NCBI RefSeq assembly: GCF_001625565.1
Contig: NZ_AUXS01000042.1
Location: 62,001-126,000, forward strand
Source: Pseudoalteromonas luteoviolacea NCIMB 1944
GTDB taxonomy: Bacteria > Pseudomonadota > Gammaproteobacteria > Enterobacterales > Alteromonadaceae
DNA: 64,000 nucleotides
Direction of reading: 5' to 3'
Shown here: positions 44,446-53,380 of the stretch, one piece after another
Layout: the number at the start of each line of letters is the position of its first letter
Numbering within the stretch: the stretch's first letter is position 1
Notes under the pieces: generated by a model
The model's database searches: none
What the model was told of the DNA's origin: nothing
What the model saw: the letters and a program-made list of their open reading frames with translations, nothing else
Position numbers and translations under genes: made by a program

Positions 44446-44973
44446 TCAGTCAGGATAGAACTTAGAAACTGCGAGTAGCCTAGAGAGCACTTTAAAGTTA
44501 TGTTGAGCAACTTCTTGTCTGTTAATATATAACCGAATTTTACTCCCTTCTTGGACCAAGGAAGCAATCCCACCCCCTTCCAAAAATTCGATACTTTCGC
44601 CTACAGTCACCATATTTAAGGTAATTGTATCGGTCCAAGAGGATAGTATATCATCTTCCATTGTTTCATCAATGTATGTGATATCACAGCGCTTGGAAAG
44701 TTCCCTAAAAGGGTCAGAAAGATTCACTTTTATTATATCTATGGGCTTACCACGTATTTTTAAGTTATTATTTTTATTTAAAATAGCGCCTGGACCATGA
44801 TTTAAATCATAAAAACAAAATCTGGTTACTTGTTTATTTTTTTGCTCTGGAAAATCGATTAGCTTAGCCATTTGATATAAAAAAGCGGAACGGATTTCAT
44901 GTGGTGATTTTGCGTCAACGTTTAAACTACAAAAAATAAAAATAAATGCAGCTATTAGGTACATTATTTTCAT
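44446..44973 (-). CDS. YfiR/DUF4154 family periplasmic protein
   Basis: The protein has 175 residues with a signal peptide (MKIMYLIAAFIFIFCSLNVDA). The family pattern follows: IRSAFLYQMAKLIDFP, RFCFYD, CDITYI and GGGIASLVQEGSKIRLYINR, ending AVSKFYPD. YfiR is a periplasmic repressor of the diguanylate cyclase YfiN in Pseudomonas. Here the gene overlaps by one base (TAATG) with a histidine kinase gene, so the kinase is its probable partner. Confidence 0.86.
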   Translation of the reverse strand: MKIMYLIAAFIFIFCSLNVDAKSPHEIRSAFLYQMAKLIDFPEQKNKQVTRFCFYDLNHGPGAILNKNNNLKIRGKPIDIIKVNLSDPFRELSKRCDITYIDETMEDDILSSWTDTITLNMVTVGESIEFLEGGGIASLVQEGSKIRLYINRQEVAQHNFKVLSRLLAVSKFYPD

Positions 44974-46592
44974 TAAATTACCCCTTTTAGAGGCAAAGTT
45001 ATAATAAATTCCGTACCTTTTTTATTGTCATCTGATAGCGTTATAGTTCCGCCTAAAGCTTGAGTAATTAAATTGTAAACCAAATGCATGCCCAGCCCAC
45101 TACCACCTTCTCCGCGTTTTGTGGTGACAAACGGGTCGAAAATACGTTTTTTTATTGCATTTGAAACACCCACGCCATTGTCTGTGTAAATAATTTCAAG
45201 GGATTGACTACGCTGCTCAACATAAATGCTTATTTGGTTGTCTTTAAGGTCTAAAAAGCCGTGGATGAGTGAATTAGATAGCAGTTGTTCAAAAACTTGT
45301 TGAAGGAGTCCGGCTTTTGTTCTCACTGTGAGCTGCTCTGGGCAAGAGAGTTGCCAAGTGACATTCTTAATATCTATTTCTGCCCGCATACTGCTAATAA
45401 TTGCACTGAAAAGCTTGTTGATATTCACTTCTGAACTTACTTCGACGTCTTGGCTTACCGCGACCTTTTTAAAACTGGATATTAGCTCTGCGGCGCGATT
45501 GAGATTACGATAAATGAGATCTAAGTTTTCAATGCCATCATGGATAAAACGTTCTAATTGTTTTGAAGTAAGAGTTTTTTGTTCAAAAGCTGCGTTGATA
45601 TCTGCAAGTTTGTCTCTCAGTAACGTTGAGCCGGTAACCCCTAACCCGATAGGTGTATTTACTTCATGGGCAACACCAGCAACCATTTGGCCTAATGAGG
45701 CCATTTTTTCATTCTCAACAATTTGGTTTTGATACTGGTGCATCCTCTCTAAGGTGTTGAGTAGCTCTTGGTTAGCTTCGCGCAAAGCTATGGTGCGTTG
45801 ATTGACCTTTTCTTCGAGGTTTTGGTTAAGTTGCTTTATCTCGAGTTTATCAGCTTGATGACGTGCCAATTGGTTTTGCGTACGGGCCAGCATAATATTG
45901 AGGTTATTTGCCAGCATATTTACTTCTTCAATATCACTTTTAGTTGCTCGGGCTGAGTAGTTGTGATTTTTCGAAACGTCTTGTAGGAGCAATGATAAGG
46001 AATCTATCGGGTTGGCTATGCGCTTTTGAATAGCACGGGCAACAAATAGCACAAGAATAAGCACAATTAACGTCAGTGCTATATCAACGAGTATTTTCTG
46101 GTTGATATATTGAGATAGTCGTTCTAAGCCGCCTCTGACATACACATACCCCTCTATTTTTCCTTCGTATTCGACGGGAATGATTAACTCAACATAGTCT
46201 GTGGATACTTTAGGCTTTTTAAGTGTTTCTATTTCATTTACTTTGAGGGGGACCGGGGGCGTTTTACTGGCGTTATAGCTGGTGAAAAACACCGGTTTGT
46301 TGGTGACATCATCAATGGCATAAATATGGATATTTTTAACCAGTTCAACTTTGTTGAATGATTTGAGTCGTTTTTCTTCGGTTTTTCTGTCGTCAAAAAT
46401 CAGCGTGATCTGCGCATTAAATGCGATGATCTCCGCAATCATTTGTAACTTATTGACAATTAGTTTCTTCTGCTCTTTTACATCAAGGTAAGTTGAGATT
46501 GAAATGGAAAGTGAGAGCGACAAAGCTGTTACTAACATAACAGCACTTATCAAAACTTTTCTTATACTTGTTTTTGTTGCGTGTTTTCCCAT
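44973..46592 (-). CDS. Sensor histidine kinase with CHASE8-like periplasmic domain
   Basis: The protein has 539 residues. A first membrane span at about 12-32 is followed by a periplasmic domain (about 35-160) resembling the CHASE8 domain of YfiN/TpbB (IAEIIAFNAQITLIFDD, VKNIHIYAIDD). Then come a second span (IALTLIVLILVLFVARAI), a HAMP domain, a coiled coil, HisKA with the His in GVAHEVNTPIG, and HATPase (DNGVGV, GGSGLGMHLV). No receiver or GGDEF domain is present. With the overlapping YfiR-like gene it forms a likely redox- or envelope-sensing pair. ArcA is encoded 107 bp downstream on the same strand, but no link is shown. Confidence 0.88.
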   Translation of the reverse strand: MGKHATKTSIRKVLISAVMLVTALSLSLSISISTYLDVKEQKKLIVNKLQMIAEIIAFNAQITLIFDDRKTEEKRLKSFNKVELVKNIHIYAIDDVTNKPVFFTSYNASKTPPVPLKVNEIETLKKPKVSTDYVELIIPVEYEGKIEGYVYVRGGLERLSQYINQKILVDIALTLIVLILVLFVARAIQKRIANPIDSLSLLLQDVSKNHNYSARATKSDIEEVNMLANNLNIMLARTQNQLARHQADKLEIKQLNQNLEEKVNQRTIALREANQELLNTLERMHQYQNQIVENEKMASLGQMVAGVAHEVNTPIGLGVTGSTLLRDKLADINAAFEQKTLTSKQLERFIHDGIENLDLIYRNLNRAAELISSFKKVAVSQDVEVSSEVNINKLFSAIISSMRAEIDIKNVTWQLSCPEQLTVRTKAGLLQQVFEQLLSNSLIHGFLDLKDNQISIYVEQRSQSLEIIYTDNGVGVSNAIKKRIFDPFVTTKRGEGGSGLGMHLVYNLITQALGGTITLSDDNKKGTEFIITLPLKGVI

Positions 46593-46689
46593 TGCGCGCT
46601 CATAGGTGGACCTCTTAACAGCTAATCTTAGTTTAGCAGCTTAGTTAAGTAAGTTAACAAAAAAGCAGATAATTCCCATTAACTTGTTA

Positions 46690-46721
46690 TCAGCTAAAGG
46701 TTTAACGCTGTCTTTAGCTGA
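46690..46721 (-). terminator. Hairpin after rsmC
   Basis: TCAGCTAAAG (46690-46699) pairs with CTTTAGCTGA (46712-46721), a perfect 10-bp stem with a 12-base loop. It lies 17 bases after the rsmC stop. Confidence 0.5.
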
Positions 46722-46737
46722 AATAAAAAGTGAAATT

Positions 46738-47775
46738 TTAAGCTTTTTGTGCTCGATATACGGCGAACTTCGAGTTTTTAACTTCTGTTTTGAACTGACT
46801 AAAGTGCTGGTCAATAATTGGTGGGTACTTTAAGAAGCTATTTGCAACAATTTGTAAGTTAGCGCCCTTTTTCATTTTATGCTTTGCATTTGCTATAAAA
46901 GCTTCTGCAATGCTGTAATCAGTATTCAGGCCAGTATGAAATGGCGGGTTACTCACGATTGCGTCAAATTGATGTGTTACTTGCCCTAAGCCATCACTTA
47001 AAATGAATGTCCCGCTATGACCATTGAGTTCCAAGGTTTGTTCGCTAGCGTACAAAGCCAGTGCACTGACATCTAAGCAATGCAGTGATAAGCTTGGCTG
47101 TGCATTAAGCATAAATGTTGCGATCAGACCTGCTCCGCAACCAAAATCTAAAACAGCTCCCTTGGAAGGGATTAGGAGGTTGTTAAGTAACAATTCGGTT
47201 CCCACGTCTAGCTTCCCGTGGTTAAACACGCCCGGTACACTGATTGCATTGAAGTTTTGTTCTGCGACTTTGACACTGAAGATTTGATGGTAGTCGGCGA
47301 TATCAAAGCGCTCTTGGGCTTCTAGGTCGTTAAACTCGTATAAAATACAATGTTTAGCACTGTCTAATTTGTAACTAGCTTGTGCATATGGTTTGAGCTG
47401 CTTTTCGACTGATTTTACACCCCCTTTATTTTCACCGACAACCAAAAGTCGAGTTGCCTTACCTAAATTTGCCCTGATGTTTGACAACATCATATTGGCT
47501 TCAGGTTTTGACTTAGGGTAATAATAAATAACCAAATCTAAGTTTTCGATACTCGGCAAACTGTGGCCAACAAAGCTATTTATATTCGAGTGCTTAGACG
47601 CTGCGAGGTGATCGGCAAAGTTGTAACTGAAGGCATAAATTTGTGCTGATGAGTTAAGGTTGGCTAACTCAGATAAAAAACCATCATCGCTGTGATTTAT
47701 GACCAGAACTTTATTGCCATGGAGCTCTTCTTCATTGCGCAGTAAAAGTAGGCTAGGGTTAGATAGTTTTTGCAT
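46738..47775 (-). CDS. rsmC: 16S rRNA (guanine(1207)-N(2))-methyltransferase RsmC
   Basis: The protein has 345 residues in two related Rossmann halves. The C-terminal half has the SAM site (VLDFGCGAGLIA) and the catalytic NPPF box (SNPPFHTG). The N-terminal half lacks these and acts as the substrate-guiding domain in E. coli. It modifies G1207 of 16S rRNA in the small subunit. GAGA precedes the ATG. Confidence 0.93.
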   Translation of the reverse strand: MQKLSNPSLLLLRNEEELHGNKVLVINHSDDGFLSELANLNSSAQIYAFSYNFADHLAASKHSNINSFVGHSLPSIENLDLVIYYYPKSKPEANMMLSNIRANLGKATRLLVVGENKGGVKSVEKQLKPYAQASYKLDSAKHCILYEFNDLEAQERFDIADYHQIFSVKVAEQNFNAISVPGVFNHGKLDVGTELLLNNLLIPSKGAVLDFGCGAGLIATFMLNAQPSLSLHCLDVSALALYASEQTLELNGHSGTFILSDGLGQVTHQFDAIVSNPPFHTGLNTDYSIAEAFIANAKHKMKKGANLQIVANSFLKYPPIIDQHFSQFKTEVKNSKFAVYRAQKA

Positions 47776-47825
47776 TTTTTATCTCAAAAATGTTAGCTGG
47801 TAGGGTCGTGTGGTTAGATTTAAAA

Positions 47826-47841
47826 GGGGCTATTGTGCCCC
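47826..47841 (-). terminator. Terminator of trmB
   Basis: On the minus strand GGGGC and GCCCC flank loop ACAATA, followed by TTTTAAAT. It is 12 bases past the trmB stop. Confidence 0.65.
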
Positions 47842-47852
47842 CTCAAAAGCAC

Positions 47853-48587
47853 TTAAGCTGTGCGTTCAAACATAAGGTCCCACACGCCGTGGCCCAAACG
47901 GTGACCACGCTGTTCAAATTTTGTTAGCGGTCTAAACTCAGGTCTAGGTACGTAATCGCTAGTTCGAGATTGATTAGCATAGCCTTGTGCTTGTTGCATG
48001 ACTTCCAACATATGCTCAGCATAGTTTTCCCAGTCAGTTGCCATGTGGAATACACCACCAACTTTTAATTTCGCGCGGATCTTTTGTACAAATTCAGGTT
48101 GTACAATACGGCGTTTGTGGTGGCGCTTTTTATGCCATGGATCAGGGAAGAACAATTGCAGCTTACTTAGGCTGCTGTCAGCAATGCAATCTGCCAAAAC
48201 TTCCACAGCGTCGTGCTCAAAAACACGTAAGTTTGTTAGGCCGTGCTCGTCGGCTTCCATTAAACATGCGCCTACACCAGGACGATGAACTTCAATACCG
48301 ATGAAGTTTTGCTGTGGGTTATTCTTAGCCATTTCAACCAATGACTTACCCATACCAAAGCCAATTTCTACGACAACATCATTGTCATTGCCAAATACTT
48401 CATTGAAGTTGAGTAGGCCTTGGCTATGCTCAAGCCCAAGGGTTGGCCAGCACTTTTCTAGTGCAGCTGCTTGGCCTTTAGTAAGGCGACCTTCACGTTT
48501 TACAAAGCTGCGCACTTTACGGATATATTTACCTTCCTGCTCAGCTTGCTCTAGTGCTTGTTTACTCGATTCGTTCATTGTCATCAT
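47853..48587 (-). CDS. trmB: tRNA (guanine(46)-N(7))-methyltransferase TrmB
   Basis: The protein has about 244 residues. Conserved features are IRKVRSFVKREGRLTKGQ, EIGFGMGKSLVEMA, PDPWHKKRHHKRR and a C-terminal TKFEQRGHRLGH. It methylates G46 in the tRNA variable loop. The start is uncertain: ATG 48587, ATG 48578 and GTG 48626 are all in frame and none has a good ribosome binding site. It is divergent from mutY. Confidence 0.93.
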   Translation of the reverse strand: MMTMNESSKQALEQAEQEGKYIRKVRSFVKREGRLTKGQAAALEKCWPTLGLEHSQGLLNFNEVFGNDNDVVVEIGFGMGKSLVEMAKNNPQQNFIGIEVHRPGVGACLMEADEHGLTNLRVFEHDAVEVLADCIADSSLSKLQLFFPDPWHKKRHHKRRIVQPEFVQKIRAKLKVGGVFHMATDWENYAEHMLEVMQQAQGYANQSRTSDYVPRPEFRPLTKFEQRGHRLGHGVWDLMFERTA

Positions 48588-48703
48588 CTGCGGTGTAAAA
48601 ATTGGGCGCACATTATCCCTGTTCACGCTGATAAGTACAAGGGCTTGACGTTTTTAAAAAGCTTCTTACACTGGCGGCTGAAGCAAGTAGACAGAGAATA
48701 AAG

Positions 48704-49762
48704 ATGGCCGTTGATCGTCAAACAGCAGACTGGTTTGCAACAAAAGTTGTGGATTGGTACCACGTCCATGGTAGAAAAACACTGCCATGGCAAATAGATA
48801 AAACACCTTATAAGGTGTGGGTGTCCGAAGTAATGTTGCAACAAACCCAGGTCGTAACTGTGATCCCCTACTTTGAGCGCTTTATGTCTCGATTTCCTAC
48901 AGTTATCGACTTGGCGGATGCACCGGAAGACGAAGTTCTTCATCATTGGACGGGATTAGGCTATTACGCGAGAGCAAGAAATTTACACAAAACGGCTAAA
49001 ATCATTCGTGACCAATATCAAGGAAGGTTTCCAGAAACATTCGAGCAGGTTGTTGACTTACCGGGTATAGGGCGTTCAACCGCAGGTGCAATCCTCTCTT
49101 TAGCACTGGGTCAACATCACTCTATACTCGATGGCAATGTAAAACGCGTCTTGGCGCGCTTTTTTATGGTGGAAGGGTGGTACGGCGTAAAGAAAGTTGA
49201 AAATCACCTGTGGGAGCTAACGAATGCTGTGACGCCTGCTGGTGATGTACGAGAGTTCAATCAAGCTATGATGGACTTAGGTGCAAGTCTTTGTTCGCGC
49301 TCAAAGTTTCAATGCGAATCTTGCCCTTTGGTTGAAAGGTGCCTTGCACATAAAAACAATAAAGTTAGAGAGTTTCCTAACTCTAAACCCAAAAAAGAAA
49401 AACCTAAAAAGTCGGCATATCACCTTATGGTCAAAGTCGATGAGCAAGTGTTGATGGAAAAAAGACCAAGCAGTGGTATTTGGGGGGGGTTATTTGGGTT
49501 CTTCGAATTTGCGGAGTTATCGGAGTTGAACGCTTTTTTAGTTCAACAAGGAATAGAAGCGACAACATATTCGTTGGCACCTTTTGTACATATATTCACG
49601 CACTTTGAACTGACTATTAATCCTATTTGTGTCGAGTTAGCGCAGATACCCGATTGTGTACATGACAATCAGCTGCTCTGGTACGATATAAATCAGCCGC
49701 CAGAGGTTGGACTTGCCGCGCCAACAAAAAAGTTAGTTAAAGTATTAAAGGCAATGGGGTAA
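48704..49762 (+). CDS. mutY: A/G-specific adenine glycosylase MutY
   Basis: The protein has 352 residues. The catalytic Glu region is VSEVMLQQTQV and the helix-hairpin-helix is DLPGIGRSTAGAILS. The [4Fe-4S] cluster Cys lie in CSRSKFQCESCPLVERCLA, and a C-terminal NUDIX-like domain senses 8-oxoG. It removes A opposite 8-oxoG. yggX follows 39 bases downstream, the usual pairing. Confidence 0.96.
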   Translation: MAVDRQTADWFATKVVDWYHVHGRKTLPWQIDKTPYKVWVSEVMLQQTQVVTVIPYFERFMSRFPTVIDLADAPEDEVLHHWTGLGYYARARNLHKTAKIIRDQYQGRFPETFEQVVDLPGIGRSTAGAILSLALGQHHSILDGNVKRVLARFFMVEGWYGVKKVENHLWELTNAVTPAGDVREFNQAMMDLGASLCSRSKFQCESCPLVERCLAHKNNKVREFPNSKPKKEKPKKSAYHLMVKVDEQVLMEKRPSSGIWGGLFGFFEFAELSELNAFLVQQGIEATTYSLAPFVHIFTHFELTINPICVELAQIPDCVHDNQLLWYDINQPPEVGLAAPTKKLVKVLKAMG

Positions 49763-49801
49763 ACTTGTTGCATCATACGAGACTGAGTTATAGGTAAGAA
49801 G

Positions 49802-50074
49802 ATGGCACGTACAGTTTTTTGTCAGAAGTTAAATAAAGAAGCTCCCGGTTTGGATTTCCAATTGTATCCAGGTGAGGTAGGCGAGCGTATTTTCAATAAT
49901 ATTTCGAAAGAAGCGTGGCAGCAATGGCAGCATAAACAAACGATGCTGATCAATGAAAAGCATTTAAATATGATGGACCCTGAACACCGCCAGCTGCTTG
50001 AAGAACAAATGGTTGGATTTTTATTCGAAAATAAAGAAGTAGAAATTGAAGGCTATAGACCGCCAGAAAAGTAA
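49802..50074 (+). CDS. yggX: YggX, oxidative damage protection/Fe(II) trafficking protein
   Basis: The protein has 90 residues and full family length. Conserved features are VFCQKLNKEAPGLDFQLYPG with its single Cys, and WQQWQHKQTMLINE. It protects iron-sulfur clusters from oxidation; MutY upstream carries such a cluster, which makes the operon sensible. Confidence 0.96.
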   Translation: MARTVFCQKLNKEAPGLDFQLYPGEVGERIFNNISKEAWQQWQHKQTMLINEKHLNMMDPEHRQLLEEQMVGFLFENKEVEIEGYRPPEK

Positions 50075-50098
50075 AAAAGCTGCCTAGGCAGCTTTTTT
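50073..50098. terminator. Bidirectional terminator between yggX and ispB
   Basis: The palindrome AAAAAAGCTGCC/GGCAGCTTTTTT gives a stem with T-runs on both strands. It starts at the yggX stop codon and serves the convergent ispB as well. Confidence 0.9.
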
Positions 50099-50107
50099 AT
50101 TAGGATA

Positions 50108-51082
50108 TTAATACTCTCTATCTACAGAAAGCTTAGCAAGGGCAATGAGTGCTTCTTTGAATGTAGAGTTGTCTAAACAATCTAATTGTGCAATTGCTTT
50201 GTCCGATTCTTGTTGGGCTTTTTCCATTGTTTTTTGCAGTGCTTGAGTATCTTCAAGTGTTTGCAAAATATCAGACAAGTTATCAATGCCATTGCCTGAT
50301 TCGATCGCTTCTCTAATTTGTGCAACCTGAGTATCGGTGCCAGATTTCATCGCGTAAATAAGCGGTAATGTTGGTTTGCCCTCTGCTAAGTCATCCCCGA
50401 TATTTTTGCCGAGAAGCTCAGCGTTAGCGCTGTAATCTAGTACGTCATCTACCAGCTGAAAAGCAGTTCCAAGGTGCATGCCATATAGCTTCAGAGCGTC
50501 CTTTATGTTTTGAGGTTGCTCAGATACGACAGCAGGGAGCAAGGTTGCAGCTTCAAACAGTTTTGCTGTTTTGCTATAAATGACCTGCATATAGCTTTGC
50601 TCAGTTGTATCTGGGTCGTTGCAGTTCATTAGCTGCAGTACTTCGCCTTCAGCAATTATATTGGTCGCATCGGCTAATATTTGCATGACCTCCATATTGT
50701 TAAGGCCAACCATTAGCTGAAAAGAGCGGGTATAAATAAAGTCTCCAACAAGTACGCTCGCAGCGTTGCCAAATTCAGCATTGGCAGTTGGCTCTCCGCG
50801 CCTTAAATTAGACTCATCAACAACATCATCGTGTAACAAAGTTGCGGTATGAATAAACTCTATAATAGTTGCTAGCGTGATGTGTTTGTTCTGTTGTTCT
50901 GCTTCAAGTGCCTTTGCAACAAGCAAAGTCAACATTGGTCTTACGCGCTTTCCACCACTGTTGACAATATACAAACCCAATTGATTTACCAATGCAACAT
51001 CTGACTGCATTTGCTCAAAAATAAGTTGATTTACAGACAGCATGTCTTGCTCAATCAATGATTGGATAGTCTTAATATCCAT
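50108..51082 (-). CDS. ispB: Octaprenyl diphosphate synthase
   Basis: The protein has 324 residues. It has a first Asp-rich motif (LLHDDVVDES), GGKRVRPML and a second Asp-rich motif (LVDDVLDYSA). It makes the C40 side chain of ubiquinone and menaquinone at the membrane. ATG 51082 (MDIKTIQSL) is the family start; the open frame continues upstream to 51244 without similarity and would cover the divergent rplU promoter. Confidence 0.96.
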   Translation of the reverse strand: MDIKTIQSLIEQDMLSVNQLIFEQMQSDVALVNQLGLYIVNSGGKRVRPMLTLLVAKALEAEQQNKHITLATIIEFIHTATLLHDDVVDESNLRRGEPTANAEFGNAASVLVGDFIYTRSFQLMVGLNNMEVMQILADATNIIAEGEVLQLMNCNDPDTTEQSYMQVIYSKTAKLFEAATLLPAVVSEQPQNIKDALKLYGMHLGTAFQLVDDVLDYSANAELLGKNIGDDLAEGKPTLPLIYAMKSGTDTQVAQIREAIESGNGIDNLSDILQTLEDTQALQKTMEKAQQESDKAIAQLDCLDNSTFKEALIALAKLSVDREY

Positions 51083-51280
51083 AGTATACCGTGCTAAAGC
51101 CCCTGTTAGAGATAAACGCCGCAGATTGTACATTAAAATTTCAGCCGACTCGAATTTTATGAGTAATGATAGAGAAAAAAAAAGCATTTGGATTAAATAC
51201 TGATCAGTTTTGTGGTCGTTATGTGTACTGTCATGAACTGTCAAGTGTTTTTGTTGAAAGTTTTTGCAGTAAAAAACAGT

Positions 51281-51308
51281 TTGGCAATGCGAACTTTTTA
51301 GCTAGAAT
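51281..51308 (+). promoter_or_regulatory. Candidate promoter of rplU-rpmA
   Basis: TTGGCA (51281-51286) and TAGAAT (51303-51308) are 16 bp apart, a good sigma-70 match. It would give a leader of about 145 bases before rplU, containing the hairpin at 51404-51446. Confidence 0.55.
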
Positions 51309-51403
51309 AGGCGAAAATGAATTAATGCTCTCAAACAAGCCAATTTTTATTCATTATTTTATCCTTAGGGTATTGCGCGCAGTTCGACATTAGCGTAAAC
51401 TTC

Positions 51404-51446
51404 GCGCCCTATTGAAGAATATTAAGTTGCGTCGATTTGAGGGCGC
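51404..51446 (+). promoter_or_regulatory. Hairpin in the rplU leader, possible autoregulation site
   Basis: GCGCCCT (51404-51410) pairs with AGGGCGC (51440-51446), ending 4 bases before the ribosome binding site CGGAG (51451-51455). Leader structures bound by the ribosomal protein are common in such operons; here this is inference. Confidence 0.4.
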
Positions 51447-51461
51447 ACAACGGAGTTAATT

Positions 51462-51773
51462 ATGTACGCGGTTTTCCAAAGTGGTGGTAAACAGCACCGT
51501 GTGACTGAAGGTCAAACAATTCGTCTAGAGAAATTAGACGTTGAGACTGGTGCATCAATTGAATTTGATTCAGTACTTCTAGTTGCTGATGGTGAGAAGA
51601 TCGAGATCGGTGCACCATTCGTAAATGGCGGTAAGGTAACAGCTGAAGTTGTTTCTCACGGTCGTGGCGAGAAAATTAAGATTGTTAAGTTCAGACGTCG
51701 TAAGCATTCTCGTAAGCAGATGGGCCACCGTCAGTGGTTCACTGAAGTTAAAATCACTGGCATTAGCGCTTAA
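51462..51773 (+). CDS. rplU: 50S ribosomal protein L21
   Basis: The protein has 103 residues and full length. Features are MYAVFQSGGKQHRV and VKFRRRKHSRKQMGHRQW. It binds 23S rRNA in the large subunit. CGGAG lies upstream, and rpmA follows after 19 bases. Confidence 0.98.
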   Translation: MYAVFQSGGKQHRVTEGQTIRLEKLDVETGASIEFDSVLLVADGEKIEIGAPFVNGGKVTAEVVSHGRGEKIKIVKFRRRKHSRKQMGHRQWFTEVKITGISA

Positions 51774-51792
51774 TTTTTAGAGGTACAGAAAG

Positions 51793-52050
51793 ATGGCACA
51801 TAAGAAGGCAGCTGGTAGTACTCGTAACGGTCGCGATTCAGAAAGTAAACGCTTAGGTGTTAAGCGTTTCGGTGGCGAATCAGTTTTAGCGGGTAACATC
51901 CTTGTTCGTCAGCGTGGTACTAAGTTCCACGCAGGTTCTAACGCAGGTATCGGTAAAGACCACACTATCTTTGCAAAAGCAGATGGTAAAGTAGTTTTCG
52001 AAACTAAAGGTCCTTTAAACCGTAAATACGTTAGCATCGTAGCTGAGTAA
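51793..52050 (+). CDS. rpmA: 50S ribosomal protein L27
   Basis: The protein has 85 residues. The N-terminus MAHKKAAGSTRNGRDS reaches the peptidyl transferase centre and has no Firmicutes-type cleaved leader. GNILVRQRGTKFH is typical. The gene ends before a strong terminator. Confidence 0.98.
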   Translation: MAHKKAAGSTRNGRDSESKRLGVKRFGGESVLAGNILVRQRGTKFHAGSNAGIGKDHTIFAKADGKVVFETKGPLNRKYVSIVAE

Positions 52051-52064
52051 TCGGTAAAAGATTT

Positions 52065-52092
52065 AAAAAACCCCGCTTAGGCGGGGTTTTTT
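52065..52092 (+). terminator. Terminator of the rplU-rpmA operon
   Basis: AAAAAACCCCGC (52065-52076) pairs with GCGGGGTTTTTT (52081-52092) around TTAG, followed by more T's. Confidence 0.93.
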
Positions 52093-52179
52093 GTTTTTAT
52101 AGCTACATATTATTTATCAGCAGCTAAGCGTACCTTGCTATAATAGCTGTTGCTATTCTAATCCAGTAAGAGAGTAACC

Positions 52180-53328
52180 ATGAAGTTTGTCGATGAAGTA
52201 GAGATCCGTGCTGAAGCCGGCGATGGAGGGAGCGGTGTTGTTTCGTTCCGTCGAGAGAAGTTTGTCCCAGATGGTGGTCCAGATGGCGGTGATGGTGGCG
52301 ACGGCGGCAGTGTATTTTTAGAAGCTGATGAAAACCTCAATACTTTGATTGACTATCAATTTGAACGCTTTCACAGAGCTGAACGTGGTACAAATGGTCA
52401 AGGTCGCAATTGTACTGGTAAAAAAGGTACTGACTTAGTTCTAAAAGTTCCAGTGGGAACACGCGTCACAGACGTGGATACACAGGAAAGCCTTGGTGAT
52501 TTAACTCGTCACGGGCAAAAGCTTTTGGTTGCTAAAGGCGGTTATCATGGTTTAGGTAACACTCGCTTTAAATCTAGTACTAACCGAGCACCCAGACAAA
52601 AAACTCTAGGTACACCTGGCGAAGTTAGAAACTTAAAGTTAGAACTGATGCTATTGGCTGACGTCGGCCTGCTTGGCTTGCCTAATGCGGGTAAGTCTAC
52701 CTTTATCCGCAGTGTTTCAGCAGCAAAGCCGAAGGTTGCAGATTATCCATTTACTACATTGGTGCCTAACCTTGGTGTTGTGAGACCTGAGGCAAACAAG
52801 TCATTTGTGATCGCTGATATTCCAGGGTTAATTGAAGGGGCATCAGATGGCGCTGGACTGGGTATTCGATTTTTGAAGCATTTGGAGCGTTGTCGTGTGC
52901 TACTGCATGTCGTAGACGTGATGCCAATTGATGGCACAGATCCAGTTGATAACGCATTTGCCATTATCAACGAATTGCACCAATACAGTCCAAAACTTGC
53001 GGAAAAACCTCGTTGGTTAGTACTCAACAAGATTGATTTACTTGCTGAAGATGAACTTGAGGAAGTATGTGAGCGTATCGCTCAAGAGCTTGATGCCACA
53101 GAAGTATATCGAATTTCAGCTGCGAATAAATTCAACACACAGCAATTGTGTTACGATATACAAGGCCTGCTGGATACCTTGCCAAGAGATAAGTTTGACG
53201 AGGAACAGCAAGAAGAAGTTGAATTCAAGTGGGATACTTATCATCGCCAAGCTACACAAGAAAGCAATGACGATTGGGATGATTGGGACGAAGATGACTA
53301 CGATGTAGAAGTTATCTACGAGCGATAA
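52180..53328 (+). CDS. obgE: Ribosome-associated GTPase ObgE/CgtA
   Basis: The protein has 382 residues. It has a glycine-rich Obg fold (GDGGSGVVSFRREKFVP, GGDGGDGGS) and a G domain with GLPNAGKST, DIPGLIEGAS and NKIDL. The C-terminal tail is acidic. It takes part in 50S assembly and stress responses. It follows rpmA after a terminator, so it probably has its own promoter. Confidence 0.97.
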   Translation: MKFVDEVEIRAEAGDGGSGVVSFRREKFVPDGGPDGGDGGDGGSVFLEADENLNTLIDYQFERFHRAERGTNGQGRNCTGKKGTDLVLKVPVGTRVTDVDTQESLGDLTRHGQKLLVAKGGYHGLGNTRFKSSTNRAPRQKTLGTPGEVRNLKLELMLLADVGLLGLPNAGKSTFIRSVSAAKPKVADYPFTTLVPNLGVVRPEANKSFVIADIPGLIEGASDGAGLGIRFLKHLERCRVLLHVVDVMPIDGTDPVDNAFAIINELHQYSPKLAEKPRWLVLNKIDLLAEDELEEVCERIAQELDATEVYRISAANKFNTQQLCYDIQGLLDTLPRDKFDEEQQEEVEFKWDTYHRQATQESNDDWDDWDEDDYDVEVIYER

Positions 53329-53331
53329 TAG

Positions 53332-53353
53332 AAGGGCCACTAGGCCCTTTTTT
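53332..53353 (+). terminator. Terminator after obgE
   Basis: AAGGGCC (53332-53338) and GGCCCTT (53343-53349) flank ACTA, followed by a T-run. It lies 3 bases after the obgE stop. Confidence 0.85.
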
Positions 53354-53380
53354 AATACAAAAATATTATTGGAGTAAATT

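Noticed and set aside
51083..51244. Upstream extension of ispB
   Set aside because: Composition is unlike the family and it crosses towards the rplU promoter; ATG 51082 fits known starts.
51166..51393. 75-codon frame between ispB and rplU
   Set aside because: It contains the best rplU promoter candidate and shows no family features.
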